32,850 nt of DNA from Rhodospirillaceae bacterium (GCA_002687515.1 NZAK01000131.1:1-32850), one strand, 5' to 3'; shown: positions 15,912 to 24,408, counted from the stretch's first letter. Program-made: numbers and translations. Notes: a model not told the origin generated them from the sequence alone.

Positions 15912-16367
15912 ATGGCACGGGATCGAACCAGCATAGAATTGGATTCGTTGCCGCATTATGTCGGATATCAGGTGCGCCAAGCGCAGACCGCCGTCTTCCG
16001 GGACATTGAATTCAAGATGAGGGGGATCGGCGTCAATCCCGGTGACTTCGGATTACTGACCATCGTTAACGGCAATCCGGGGATTAACCAGAAATCGCTT
16101 GCCGAACTGTACCGGCTCGATAAATCGACCCTATCCTACGCCGTTAAACGGTTGGTGGAACGGCGCTGGATCAGACGGCGGCGCGACCGCAAAGACAAAC
16201 GGTTTTACGGCCTGTGGCTGACCGAGGTCGGTGAGAATATCCTCGGCCAGGCGACCGCCCGCATCGAGGCCCAGGAGGATCTTATCGATACAGCTCTCGG
16301 GCCGGGTGAACGAAGTTCGTTGATCGATATGCTCGGCCGCATAACCCGGGTGTTGAATGGAGAATAG
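15912..16367 (+). CDS. MarR-family transcriptional regulator
   Basis: A 151-residue winged-helix regulator. The dimerisation helices are at the ends, the helix-turn-helix is INQKSLAELYRLDKSTLSYAVKRLVERRWI (recognition helix about 70-82, split here only by position), and the wing is RRRRDRKDKRFYGLWLT. The ATG at 15912 gives the usual family length; the open frame runs further upstream across the promoter and operator, so earlier start codons are unlikely. Downstream, in the same direction, is the hydroxybenzoyl-CoA-reductase-like operon with its own copy of the operator. MarR proteins of aromatic pathways such as BadR or CouR often respond to aromatic acids or their CoA thioesters; the ligand here is unknown. 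Confidence 0.92.
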   Translation: MARDRTSIELDSLPHYVGYQVRQAQTAVFRDIEFKMRGIGVNPGDFGLLTIVNGNPGINQKSLAELYRLDKSTLSYAVKRLVERRWIRRRRDRKDKRFYGLWLTEVGENILGQATARIEAQEDLIDTALGPGERSSLIDMLGRITRVLNGE

Positions 16368-16449
16368 AGCGGAAAATCTGAAATATGATGGTGGCCGGTT
16401 GATGCCGCTAAAAAAATATCGTCCGGATATCATCGACGGGCGTCAAATG

Positions 16450-16480
16450 GTTTGATTATCAAACTATTTTTCCGTATGGT
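16450..16480 (+). promoter_or_regulatory. Second MarR-type operator over the promoter of the reductase operon
   Basis: The palindrome GTTTGATTATCAAAC (16450-16464) matches the site before the MarR gene except at the 3-bp centre. It covers a candidate -35 TTGATT (16452-16457), with TATGGT (16475-16480) 17 bp further. The first gene starts at 16536. The arrangement equals that of the regulator's own promoter. Confidence 0.7.
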
Positions 16481-16535
16481 AATACTGGCATAAAAATTAT
16501 GTGTATTGATAGAACGCTTTGACCAGGCCGATGAC

Positions 16536-17531
16536 ATGATTTTTTATGATTTTGAATATGAAAGACCCGGTTCGCTGGCCGAGGCGGCGGCGCTGTTGAA
16601 CGGTGCCGGCGGCGATGCCCGGCTGTTGGCCGGCGGCACCGATCTGATTCCCAATATGCGGGTCGAGGTGGTAACCCCTTCCATGCTGGTCAGCCTTGGC
16701 GGCATCGAGCCGTCGGCGCCGGATGAAAACCCGGACGGCTCTATCCGGATCGACGCGCTCAGCAAATTGTCCGACTTGGTGGATTCCAAATTATTGCGGC
16801 GCCAACTGCCGATGCTGGCCGAAAGCGCGTTGACGGTGGCCAGCAATCAGGTGCGCGAGATGGGCACCCTCGGCGGTAATCTGTGCCAGGATACGCGTTG
16901 CCTGCAATACAATCAGAAACACGACTTTCAATTCGTCGAGCCTTGCTACAAGCGGGGTGGCGATTGCTGCTATCCGTTCCCCGGCAACGATGCCACCACC
17001 TGCTGGTCGGTCTATATGTCGGATATTGCGTGCGTTTTGCTCGCCTTGGACGGGCAATTGGAAATTCTCGGACCCGATGGAACCCGCCGGATGCCGGTTG
17101 CCGAGTTGTTTACCGGTGACGGCTTGAACCCCTTTACCCTGGGCGCCGAGGAGATCATCGAAGCGGTTGTCGTGCCGCCGGTTCCGGAACGGTTCGGCTG
17201 GTGCTATCACAAGACAAGTGTCCGCGGTGGCCTTGATTTCGGCACCACTATGATCGCCATCGCCCTGCAATTGGCGGCAGACGGTGAGACCTGCGCTTCG
17301 GCGCGAATTGTTTACGGCGCCGTCGGCCAAGGCCCCTTGCGCCCGGTTGCAGCCGAGCGCGCGATGGCCGGCGCCGCCCTCGACCCCGCCCAAATTGCCG
17401 CCGCCGCCAGCACGGAAATCACGCCCTTGCCCCATCATGGTTTTGACAAAGGCTTCTTGCGCGAAAACATCAGGGTAAATACCGAGCGCTCGCTGGTCCG
17501 GGCCATGGCGCGCGCGCAGGGCAGGGAATAG
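16536..17531 (+). CDS. hcrB: 4-hydroxybenzoyl-CoA-reductase-like FAD subunit (beta) with extra cluster loop
   Basis: FAD-binding subunit (331 aa) of a xanthine-oxidase-family enzyme; LLAGGTDLIPNMR and MGTLGGNLCQDTRC are the FAD-binding segments. After the latter comes an insertion of about 40 residues with C122, C137, C144/C145 and C156 (DTRCLQYNQ, EPCYKRGGDCCYP, ATTCWSVYMSD). In 4-hydroxybenzoyl-CoA reductase this loop carries an additional [4Fe-4S] cluster, which is the mark of that enzyme and is absent from ordinary CoxM/xanthine dehydrogenase FAD subunits. The gene order FAD - [2Fe-2S] - Mo is seen here. The enzyme would remove the para-hydroxyl of 4-hydroxybenzoyl-CoA reductively. ATG 16536 is preferred to an in-frame TTG at 16506. 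The gene name is by similarity only. Confidence 0.85.
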   Translation: MIFYDFEYERPGSLAEAAALLNGAGGDARLLAGGTDLIPNMRVEVVTPSMLVSLGGIEPSAPDENPDGSIRIDALSKLSDLVDSKLLRRQLPMLAESALTVASNQVREMGTLGGNLCQDTRCLQYNQKHDFQFVEPCYKRGGDCCYPFPGNDATTCWSVYMSDIACVLLALDGQLEILGPDGTRRMPVAELFTGDGLNPFTLGAEEIIEAVVVPPVPERFGWCYHKTSVRGGLDFGTTMIAIALQLAADGETCASARIVYGAVGQGPLRPVAAERAMAGAALDPAQIAAAASTEITPLPHHGFDKGFLRENIRVNTERSLVRAMARAQGRE

Positions 17532-17543
17532 GAGACCGCTTCA

Positions 17544-18074
17544 ATGTTGGAAAATCGAAGCCGAATGAATTTTGCCGACGGCAAGACGTCCCGTACCAGG
17601 CTATTGGAAATCACCGTTAACGGCGAAGCCCACGAGATCACCGCCAAACCCCGGGTCATGCTGCTTGAGGTGATCCGCGACAAAATCGGCCTCACCGGCA
17701 CCAAGGATGGCTGCGAATCGGGAACTTGCGGGGCCTGTACCGTGTTGCTCGATGGCAAGCCGACACTTTCGTGCATCACCCTGGCGGTTGAGTGCGAGGG
17801 CAAGACTATCCGAACCGTCGAAGATTTGGCCGATGGCGACAACTTGAATTACCTGCAAGAAGCGTTTCTCGATCAAGGCGGTACCCAGTGCGGTTTCTGC
17901 ACACCCGGCATGCTGATGTCGGCGACCTCCTTGCTGGAGAAAAATCCGAAACCGACGCGCCAAGACATCAACAAGGCGCTGGAAGGCAATCTTTGCCGCT
18001 GCACCGGCTACAACTCGATCGTCGATGCGGTGATGCAGGCTTCCGGCCAAGGCGTCAAAACCAAGATGCAATAG
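17544..18074 (+). CDS. hcrC: 4-hydroxybenzoyl-CoA-reductase-like [2Fe-2S] subunit (gamma)
   Basis: A 176-residue electron-transfer subunit. The ferredoxin half has C57, C62, C65 and C77 (GCESGTCGACTV, then LSC). The helical half has Q115, C116 and C119 (TQCGFCTPGM), and C151 and C153 (GNLCRCTGY). An N-terminal extension of about 20 residues precedes the usual start of the fold. AGGAG precedes the ATG and the gap from the FAD gene is 12 bases. It links the Mo site in the next gene's product to the FAD subunit. In this enzyme family the electron flow may run from a low-potential donor towards the substrate. Confidence 0.92.
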   Translation: MLENRSRMNFADGKTSRTRLLEITVNGEAHEITAKPRVMLLEVIRDKIGLTGTKDGCESGTCGACTVLLDGKPTLSCITLAVECEGKTIRTVEDLADGDNLNYLQEAFLDQGGTQCGFCTPGMLMSATSLLEKNPKPTRQDINKALEGNLCRCTGYNSIVDAVMQASGQGVKTKMQ

Positions 18075-18101
18075 AGATAATTTGCAGCGGGAATTAATTT
18101 C

Positions 18102-20450
18102 ATGAACGAGTTGCGACTTGTCGGAAAAAGTATGAAGCGCAAGGACGGCCCGGATAAGGTCACCGGCCGGGCCGTCTATTGTCAGGATGTCAAACTTCCC
18201 GGCACCCTGACCGGGCGGATACTGCGCAGCCCGCATCCGCACGCCAAGATTATTTCGATCGACACCGCCAAGGCCGAGGCCTTGCCGGGCGTCAAGGGCG
18301 TTATCACCGTCGACGACACCAAGGGCATCAAACACGGATTTGTCGAAACGCCGCGCTATCCGGCCGACCAGGAGGTCTTGGCGCGCGGCAAGGTGGTGCA
18401 TGTCGGCGAGGAAATTGCCGCCGTCGCCGCCGTTGACGAGGTCACCGCGCAGGCCGCGCTGGAACTGATTGAAGTCGAATATGACCTGCTGAAGCCGGTT
18501 TTCAATCCGCACAAAGCGATGCGCGAAGGCGCGCCGGAAATCCATCCGAGCCATCCCAAAGTCGCCGACAAGGAGCCTTATGCGAATATCGGCGGCAAGA
18601 CCGAATCCGGCTGGGGCGACGTCGAAAAGGGGTTCGCCGAATCGGACTATATCCGCGAGGACCGCTATGAAAGCCACCTTAGGACCCACGGTTATCTTGA
18701 ACCGCAAGCGACGCTGGCCCATTGGGAAAGCGACAAACTGAATGTCTGGACATCGTCGATGGGCGCCTTCAACAAGCGCGCCAAGCTGGCCAAGGTGCTG
18801 GACCTGCCTTATTCGTCGGTGCGCGTGCACAAGGCCTATGTCGGCGGCGCTTTCGGCGGCAAGGTTGATCTGTATTCGCATGAATACTGCGCCGCGCGGC
18901 TGTCCATGGCTACCGGCCGCCCGGTTCGTTGTGTCGCCAGCCGCGAAGAGATTTTTTCGGCCTACCGGCACGGCCAGCCGCTGGTGGTGGAACTTAAAAC
19001 CGGGGTCAAAAAGGACGGCACCCTGGTCGCCCAGGAACTTCGGGTCATCAACAATGCCGGCGCCTATCGCGGCAGCGGCGTGGTTGTCGTCTTCCTGGCC
19101 TGGGGATTTACGATGGCGCCCTACCGGATACCGAACCTGAAATACGAAGGCTACTCGGTGTACACGAATTACACGGTCCGGGCGCCGCAACGCGGCCACG
19201 GTTGCCCTCAGGTCCGTTTCGCGATCGAATCGCAGCTTGATACCATCGCCGAGGAGCTTGGTCTCGATCCCATCGAAATCCGCCTGCGCAATGCCCGCGC
19301 CCCGGGCGAGGAACTGCCCAACAAGGATAACGTCCATCAGGCGGGTCTTCTGGATTGCATTCAAATCGCGGCGGAGAAGACGGATTTCGTTGCGAGATAC
19401 GGCCGCGACCGGCTCTCGCCGGATAAAAACGGCTCCATCCGCCGCGGCATCGGTATCGGTATTTCGGCCTATATGAGCGGCACTTTGATTTATCCCAACG
19501 GCTCCGGCGTGATCGTTAAAATGAACGATGACGGCTCGGCCATCGTGCTGACCGGAGCCATCGATCTTGGCCAGGGTGCCGAGACAATCGTCACCCAGAT
19601 CATCGCCGAGGAACTTGGCCTCGGCATGGACGATATAAAAATCATCGCTTCCGATACCGATACCACGCCCCAGGATATCGGCGCCTGGATCAGCGGCCTC
19701 ACCTACGTTACCGGCAATGCCGCCCGCCAGGCCGCCACCAACGCGCGGGCCAAACTTTTGTCGGTGGCGGCGGAGCAGATGAACACCAGAGCCGACGACC
19801 TCTATCTCGACAACAAGGAAATCATCTCTGCCAGCAATCCCGATAACCGGCTTTCCTACCGCGAAGTCATCGCCGCCAGTGTCGCCAACCACCGGGGCGA
19901 CACCATAATCGGCGAAGGCTTCTGGCGCACCATGCGCGATGAACCCAACCACCCAAGCTTGGCGACGACCAAGGGCCGGTGGACCGAGAACTATGCCTTC
20001 AGTGCCCAAACCGCCGAGGTGGAAGTCGATATCGAGACCGGTGAAGCCCGGCTGGTGAAGGCGCTGACGGTCCATGATTGCGGCTTCCCGATCAATCCGG
20101 CCCTGGTCAAGGGACAGATCGACGGACAGGTTTCGATGGCCCTCGGCCATGCCTTCATGGAAGAGGTGATGACCAAGGATGGCTATACCTTGAATCCGAG
20201 CTGGCTCGATTACCGGATGCCGACGATCCACAATATGGCGGAATCCGATGATGCCGATGTGATCACCGAGAAGTACGAGGTCGGCCAGTCCTACCGGACC
20301 AAGGAAGTCGGCGAAGGTTTGGTGTCCGGCATTCTGGCGGCGATCGCCAATGCGGTTTATGACGCCACCGGCGTGCGCCTCCATTCGACGCCGTTTTCGC
20401 CGCAAAAAATTCTCAAAGGTTTGCGGGAATTGGAGAGACAAAAACAGTAG
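18102..20450 (+). CDS. hcrA: 4-hydroxybenzoyl-CoA-reductase-like Mo-binding subunit (alpha)
   Basis: Catalytic subunit of 782 aa. It begins with the hammerhead segment KRKDGPDKVTGRAVYCQDVK, has the Mo-cofactor motif GGAFGGK at 248-254, VRAPQRGHGCPQVRFAIE in the middle and KEVGEGLVSGILAAIANAV at the end, where E738 is the presumed active-site Glu. Length and motifs fit the HcrA / CoxL-like branch. With the FAD subunit carrying the extra cysteine loop, a reductive aromatic dehydroxylase is the best call; a hydroxylase on another CoA ester is the alternative. The downstream maturation genes suggest the cofactor is cytosine-dinucleotide type and may carry selenium or sulfur. The last codons are 23 bases from the CoA-ligase start. 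Confidence 0.88.
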   Translation: MNELRLVGKSMKRKDGPDKVTGRAVYCQDVKLPGTLTGRILRSPHPHAKIISIDTAKAEALPGVKGVITVDDTKGIKHGFVETPRYPADQEVLARGKVVHVGEEIAAVAAVDEVTAQAALELIEVEYDLLKPVFNPHKAMREGAPEIHPSHPKVADKEPYANIGGKTESGWGDVEKGFAESDYIREDRYESHLRTHGYLEPQATLAHWESDKLNVWTSSMGAFNKRAKLAKVLDLPYSSVRVHKAYVGGAFGGKVDLYSHEYCAARLSMATGRPVRCVASREEIFSAYRHGQPLVVELKTGVKKDGTLVAQELRVINNAGAYRGSGVVVVFLAWGFTMAPYRIPNLKYEGYSVYTNYTVRAPQRGHGCPQVRFAIESQLDTIAEELGLDPIEIRLRNARAPGEELPNKDNVHQAGLLDCIQIAAEKTDFVARYGRDRLSPDKNGSIRRGIGIGISAYMSGTLIYPNGSGVIVKMNDDGSAIVLTGAIDLGQGAETIVTQIIAEELGLGMDDIKIIASDTDTTPQDIGAWISGLTYVTGNAARQAATNARAKLLSVAAEQMNTRADDLYLDNKEIISASNPDNRLSYREVIAASVANHRGDTIIGEGFWRTMRDEPNHPSLATTKGRWTENYAFSAQTAEVEVDIETGEARLVKALTVHDCGFPINPALVKGQIDGQVSMALGHAFMEEVMTKDGYTLNPSWLDYRMPTIHNMAESDDADVITEKYEVGQSYRTKEVGEGLVSGILAAIANAVYDATGVRLHSTPFSPQKILKGLRELERQKQ

Positions 20451-20473
20451 AGTGGTACTGCCCTGGGGGGGGT

Positions 20474-21799
20474 ATGAGTATGGCGGATGTAGTCTATTAC
20501 GACCGGGAACTTGAATGTATGAGCCGTCCACAATTGGAAACTCACCAATTGGGGAAACTGCGTGACCAATTGCACCGTGTTTACGAAAAAAGCCCGCTTT
20601 ACCGGCGCAAGCTCGATGGCGCCGGAATAAAACCGGATGATATCCAGAGCATGGAAGATATGCACCGCCTTCCGTTCACCGAAAAAAAAGAATTGCAGCA
20701 AAGCCAACTGGAAAATCCGCCGTGGGGCGACTTTGGCTGCATCACGCCCGAGGAAGCGATCCGCGTTTTCCAAACCTCGGGCACCACCGGTGAGCCGGTC
20801 AAGATCATGCTCAACCGCAAGGACTGGTTCGAGAATTTCTACCAGCAGTTCATGCATTATCGCTGCGGCTATGGGCTGACCGAAAAGGACATCCTGTTCG
20901 TGCCCTTCAATTACGGCCTGTTTATCGCCTGGTGGGGGTTTCAGGCGGCGATGGAACAGGCCGGGCTGATGATTATTCCCGGCGGCGGACAAAGAACCAA
21001 GGACCGGCTGCGCTCGATGATCGATTGGGGCGCGACCGTCGTTTGCGGCACCCCGTCCTACCTCCTCGCCATGGCCGAAACCGCCGCCGAGATGGGTATC
21101 GACCTGGCCGGCTCGCCGATCCGCAAACTGGTGGCGGCGGGTGAACCGGGTGCCGGCATTCCGGCCACCAGGCAAGCCCTCGAAAAGTCATGGGGCGCCG
21201 AACTTTTCGATGATATCGGCGCCACCGAATGCGGTAACTTCGGGCATGAATGTATCCGCCATAAAGGCACCCATATCGTGGAAGGTTTATTCATCGCCGA
21301 AATTGTCGATCCGGTGACCCTGGAGCCTTTGCCCGACGGGGTGCTGGGTGAAATGGTGCTGACAAATTTATCCAGCGAAAGCTCGCCGCTGATCCGCTAC
21401 CGCATGAGGGATCTGGTTAAATTCGACCGCGGCGTCTGCGAATGCGGGCGCACCAATCTGCGTCTCGACGGTGGCGTGCTCGGCCGCACCGACGACATGT
21501 TCCATTTCGCCGGGGTCAATATCTACCCGTCGCAGATCCAGGAAATCCTGCACTGCATCGACGCCCTGTCGCTGGAATACCGGCTGGTGGTTCCGCGCAT
21601 GGGCAGCGGCCGTCATATGAAGATCGTGGTCGAACCGGCGCAAGCGGATACCAAGGCCGATCAGCTCGAACAAGCCTGTGAGGAATTAGCCGAAATCGTG
21701 CAAACCCGCATCAAGGTGACCCCCGATATCGAGGCCGTCGAAGGCGGCAGCCTCCCGCGCTTTGAGGGCAAAGGCAAGCGCGTGATCCGTGAAGATTAA
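20474..21799 (+). CDS. PaaK-type phenylacetate-CoA-ligase family protein
   Basis: A 441-residue adenylate-forming ligase of the phenylacetate-CoA ligase family. It has the family start (LGKLRDQLHRVYEKSPLYRR), the nucleotide motif FQTSGTTGEPVKI (T101-G106), GATECGNFGHEC, RDLVKF, CECGRTNLRLDGGVLGR and the C-terminal IYPSQIQEILH domain. The enzyme forms an aryl-acyl-CoA with ATP and would feed the reductase encoded just upstream. Its position suggests a 4-hydroxybenzoate-like aromatic acid as substrate (inference); classical 4-hydroxybenzoate-CoA ligases belong to another branch, one of which is encoded at 26094. A long G run precedes the ATG at 20474; a second ATG at 20480 is also possible. Confidence 0.9.
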   Translation: MSMADVVYYDRELECMSRPQLETHQLGKLRDQLHRVYEKSPLYRRKLDGAGIKPDDIQSMEDMHRLPFTEKKELQQSQLENPPWGDFGCITPEEAIRVFQTSGTTGEPVKIMLNRKDWFENFYQQFMHYRCGYGLTEKDILFVPFNYGLFIAWWGFQAAMEQAGLMIIPGGGQRTKDRLRSMIDWGATVVCGTPSYLLAMAETAAEMGIDLAGSPIRKLVAAGEPGAGIPATRQALEKSWGAELFDDIGATECGNFGHECIRHKGTHIVEGLFIAEIVDPVTLEPLPDGVLGEMVLTNLSSESSPLIRYRMRDLVKFDRGVCECGRTNLRLDGGVLGRTDDMFHFAGVNIYPSQIQEILHCIDALSLEYRLVVPRMGSGRHMKIVVEPAQADTKADQLEQACEELAEIVQTRIKVTPDIEAVEGGSLPRFEGKGKRVIRED

Positions 21800-21808
21800 G
21801 AGAACGGT

Positions 21809-22618
21809 ATGCTGAACACCGAATTGCACAGCGAGATGGAGAAGCTCAACTTCGCCAATACGCCTTTCTGCATCGTGACCATCGTCGATGGCGCCGGCAG
21901 CATCCCGCAGATCGTCGGAGCCAAGGCGATTTTCACGTCCGGAGGCTTGCATTTCGGCACCGTCGGCGGCGGCCGCCTCGAAGTCAAATGCCAGGAAAAG
22001 GTGAGCGAGCTGCTGGCGGCGGACCATACCGTGAAAAATGCCTTCGCCCGGTGGAATATTCAAAAAGATGTCAATATGACCTGCGGCGGCGAGGTTGCCC
22101 TCTATTTTGAGATTTACCGGCCCGAAGACAACTGGAACATCGTGATCTTCGGGGCCGGGCATGTGTCCCAGAAACTTTGCCGGTTTTTGATCGAGCTCGA
22201 CTGCCGGGTGATCTGCGTCGACACCCGGAAAGAGTGGCTTGATAAACTGCCGATAAGCGACCGGCTGGAAACTTATCGGGTCGACGATTTTACCGCCGGC
22301 GTCGATAGGATCGCACCCACCGACACGGTAATTTTGATGACCATGGGCCATGCCTCGGACATGCCGGTCCTGAAAAAGATTCAGAGCACCGGATTAAGCG
22401 TGCCGTTCCTGGGAATGATCGGCAGCGAATCCAAGGCCCGGATCGTGCGCAAGGAATTGCGCGAAGATAAAGTGCCGGACGCCTTCATCGACAGCATTAT
22501 CTGTCCGATCGGCGATCCCGAGCTTGGCGATAACACGCCGCCGGAAATCGCCGTCAGCGTCGTATCGCAGCTTCTGCGCATGCGCCAGAACGGTGCCTTG
22601 GCAAAATCGAACAGCTAG
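21809..22618 (+). CDS. xdhC: XdhC-family molybdenum-cofactor insertion/sulfuration protein
   Basis: A 269-residue XdhC/CoxI-type protein. The N-terminal XdhC domain has GTVGGGRLE (50-58) and MTCGGEV (90-96); the C-terminal Rossmann domain starts NIVIFGAGHVSQKL (GAGHVS 115-120) and ends with GDNTPPEIAVSVVSQLL. XdhC proteins bind the molybdenum cofactor, help replace an oxo ligand by sulfur and hand it to the hydroxylase. Its place directly after the hydroxylase and ligase genes suggests service to the reductase of locus B and maybe locus A. Its stop codon TAG lies inside the first bases of the inverted-repeat element at 22615, so the element insertion may have altered the last residues. Confidence 0.9.
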   Translation: MLNTELHSEMEKLNFANTPFCIVTIVDGAGSIPQIVGAKAIFTSGGLHFGTVGGGRLEVKCQEKVSELLAADHTVKNAFARWNIQKDVNMTCGGEVALYFEIYRPEDNWNIVIFGAGHVSQKLCRFLIELDCRVICVDTRKEWLDKLPISDRLETYRVDDFTAGVDRIAPTDTVILMTMGHASDMPVLKKIQSTGLSVPFLGMIGSESKARIVRKELREDKVPDAFIDSIICPIGDPELGDNTPPEIAVSVVSQLLRMRQNGALAKSNS

Positions 22619-22938
22619 AGCGGTTCCGGAGAGATATGAATCAATTTGATGGGAACAAATCGGTTTTCCGGGCACGTGGGATATTTGGCGCGGCGCGCGG
22701 CGCGATGCGGATCCATCGGGCCAACACCTGCCCACTTGGCGCCGCAACGCCCCCGGGGAGCCGATTTGACCCACCGCAGGCCGGGTGCTTTTGCCCCGTG
22801 GACGTCGTCACACATCTTTGCCGATGCACCGCCCAATTATATTATGGGCCATGCGACGTGCTCCTCGCCCATTCGGGACAGACATGGGGGCAAAATCATC
22901 CCGGTCAAATGGTTCATATCTCTCCGGAACCGCTCTAG
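22615..22938. mobile_element. 324-bp MITE-like inverted-repeat element
   Basis: The two ends are inverted repeats of 29 bases with one mismatch (perfect for the outer 26), starting CTAGAGCGGTTCCGGAGAGA and ending with its complement; similarity continues imperfectly further inside. The interior of about 265 bases codes for nothing recognisable. The left end supplies the stop codon of xdhC, the right end supplies the G of the mocA GTG start. Pieces of the same ends occur at 15728-15748 and 25976-26013. A non-autonomous transposon moved by an unseen transposase fits best. CTAG at both ends prevents a certain call of the target duplication. Confidence 0.8.
22818..22845 (+). promoter_or_regulatory. 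Promoter-like sequence inside the MITE, facing mocA
   Basis: TTGCCG (22818-22823) and TATTAT (22840-22845) are 16 bp apart, about 95 bases before the mocA start. The AT-rich patch is the only one in the element. It could restore transcription of mocA-yqeB-yqeC after insertion. Confidence 0.35.
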
Positions 22939-23561
22939 TGAGCCGGCAGCAACCGCCAATCGCCGGGATCATTCTCGCCGCCGGCATGTCGACGCGCTTC
23001 GGCGGCAACAAGCTGGTGGCTGAACTGGACCGGGTGCCGATCATACGCCGCGTCGCCGAAACCGCGCTGGCATCCGGGTTGCAGCGGATCGTCGCCGTCC
23101 TCGGCCATGAACATTCCGCCGTCCGCTCGGCGCTCGGCGATTTGCCCGGCGACGAGCGCCTTGAGATGGTCATCAACGAGGGTTACCGGCAGGGTCAGAG
23201 CAGTTCGGTTATTGCCGGGCTAAGGGCCCTCGAAGCCGACTTTTCGGCGGCCATGTATTTGATGGGCGATCAGCCCCGGCTGAGCGCCGGTATCATTGAT
23301 GGCCTGATCGACGCGTTTCAAAATTCCGAGAAGAATATCTGCTATCCGTCCTTTCAAAACAGGCGGCGCAACCCGGTCATATTCGGTGAACGGTTTTATG
23401 CCGATATCCTGGCCCTGACCGGCGATACCGGCGCCCGGGCGATTATCGACGCCAACCCGGAGGATGCGTTGGCGGTCGCTTTCGAGAAGGAACATCCCTT
23501 TCTTGACGTGGATGAGGCGGGTGATTTGAATCTGCTGCACGGCGCTGGAAAAGTTTGCTGA
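22938..23561 (+). CDS. mocA: MocA-like molybdenum cofactor cytidylyltransferase
   Basis: A 207-residue nucleotidyltransferase of the MobA/MocA fold with the NTP signature IILAAGMSTRFGGNK (residues 11-25), MGDQPRLSAGIIDGLI and RRNPVIFGERFYADI. MocA attaches CMP to molybdopterin to give the cytosine-dinucleotide cofactor of xanthine-oxidase-family enzymes, which matches the neighbours. The start is taken as GTG 22938, where family similarity begins (PIAGIILAAG). The frame is open back to 22785, but that part lies wholly inside the inverted-repeat element. No ribosome site of the normal type is visible before GTG, so the element may have displaced the original start region. A MobA-like GTP enzyme is the less likely alternative. 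Confidence 0.85.
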   Translation: MSRQQPPIAGIILAAGMSTRFGGNKLVAELDRVPIIRRVAETALASGLQRIVAVLGHEHSAVRSALGDLPGDERLEMVINEGYRQGQSSSVIAGLRALEADFSAAMYLMGDQPRLSAGIIDGLIDAFQNSEKNICYPSFQNRRRNPVIFGERFYADILALTGDTGARAIIDANPEDALAVAFEKEHPFLDVDEAGDLNLLHGAGKVC

Positions 23562-23562
23562 T

Positions 23563-24408
23563 ATGGCCGCGCCATCCCAAATTCCCAATCTGGCGCCCTT
23601 TATCCTGATCAGGGGTGCCGGTGAAATGGCCAGCGCCGTCGCTTGGCGGCTGTATATGGCCAACTTAAGCCGCATCTGCATGCTTGAGCTCGCCAATCCG
23701 CTCTCGGTGCGCCGCCGGGTTGCCTTTTCATCGGCCCTCGAAACCGGCTCATATATCGTCGAGGGGGTGGAGGCGCGCACCGCCGCCGGCATCGAAGATA
23801 TCGAAGCCGCCTGGCGCGATCAGAAAATCGCCGTCACCCTGACCGCCGATTGGCAGGCGATCTCTGGATTATCCCCCGATGTATTTGTCGATGCGACCCT
23901 GGCAAAACGGAACTTGGGCACCGCCATCGACCTAGCCCCCCTGGTCATCGCCCTCGGCCCGGGCTTCGAGGCGGGCAAAAACTGCCATCTGGTGATCGAA
24001 ACCAACCGCGGCCACGATCTCGGGCGGATCATCGAAAGCGGCGGCGCCGAGCCCAATACCGGCATTCCCGGCGGCATCGACGGTTTTACCGCCGAGCGGG
24101 TGCTGCGGGCGCCGGCGGCGGGAATATTCGAAACCGACCTCGACATCGGCGCCCGGGTCGGCAAGGGCGATGTCATCGGCCGCATCGGCGGCCAGCCGGT
24201 GACGGCGGCGCTGGACGGTGTGCTGCGCGGCCTGATCCGGGCCGGCACGGAGGTCCGCGAGGGGCTGAAACTGGGCGACATCGATCCCCGCGGCAAGCTC
24301 GAATACTGCAACACCATTTCCGACAAGGCGCGGGCCATTTCCGGCTCGGTGCTGGAAGCGGTGATGCGGTTCTACAATCAGCCGGGGCGCCATGGCCATC
24401 CTGATTGA
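23563..24408 (+). CDS. yqeB: YqeB-family (EF2563) selenium-dependent molybdenum hydroxylase accessory protein
   Basis: A 281-residue protein with an N-terminal nucleotide-binding segment ILIRGAGEMASAVAWRL (14-30), the core AIDLAPLVIALGPGFEAG and CHLVIETNRGHDLGRII, and a C-terminal lipoyl/barrel-like part (GIFETDLDIGARVGKGDVIG). This is the EF2563/YqeB family, which in other bacteria is found with hydroxylases whose cofactor carries labile selenium and with the SelD selenophosphate system. Its biochemical role is not settled. It starts one base after the mocA stop and overlaps yqeC by 17 bases, so the three are one translational unit. SelD is not in the window. Confidence 0.87.
   Translation: MAAPSQIPNLAPFILIRGAGEMASAVAWRLYMANLSRICMLELANPLSVRRRVAFSSALETGSYIVEGVEARTAAGIEDIEAAWRDQKIAVTLTADWQAISGLSPDVFVDATLAKRNLGTAIDLAPLVIALGPGFEAGKNCHLVIETNRGHDLGRIIESGGAEPNTGIPGGIDGFTAERVLRAPAAGIFETDLDIGARVGKGDVIGRIGGQPVTAALDGVLRGLIRAGTEVREGLKLGDIDPRGKLEYCNTISDKARAISGSVLEAVMRFYNQPGRHGHPD

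Noticed and set aside
17601-20531. Very long open frame (976 codons) on the minus strand
   Set aside because: It is the antisense of the hcrC/hcrA-like genes, whose cysteine and molybdenum motifs are complete. GC-rich codon bias keeps the opposite frame open; its translation is low-complexity G/D/H/R-rich and matches no family I know.
22785-22937. Longer mocA start inside the inverted-repeat element
   Set aside because: The extra 51 residues are encoded by transposon DNA and do not resemble the family; similarity begins right after the GTG at 22938.
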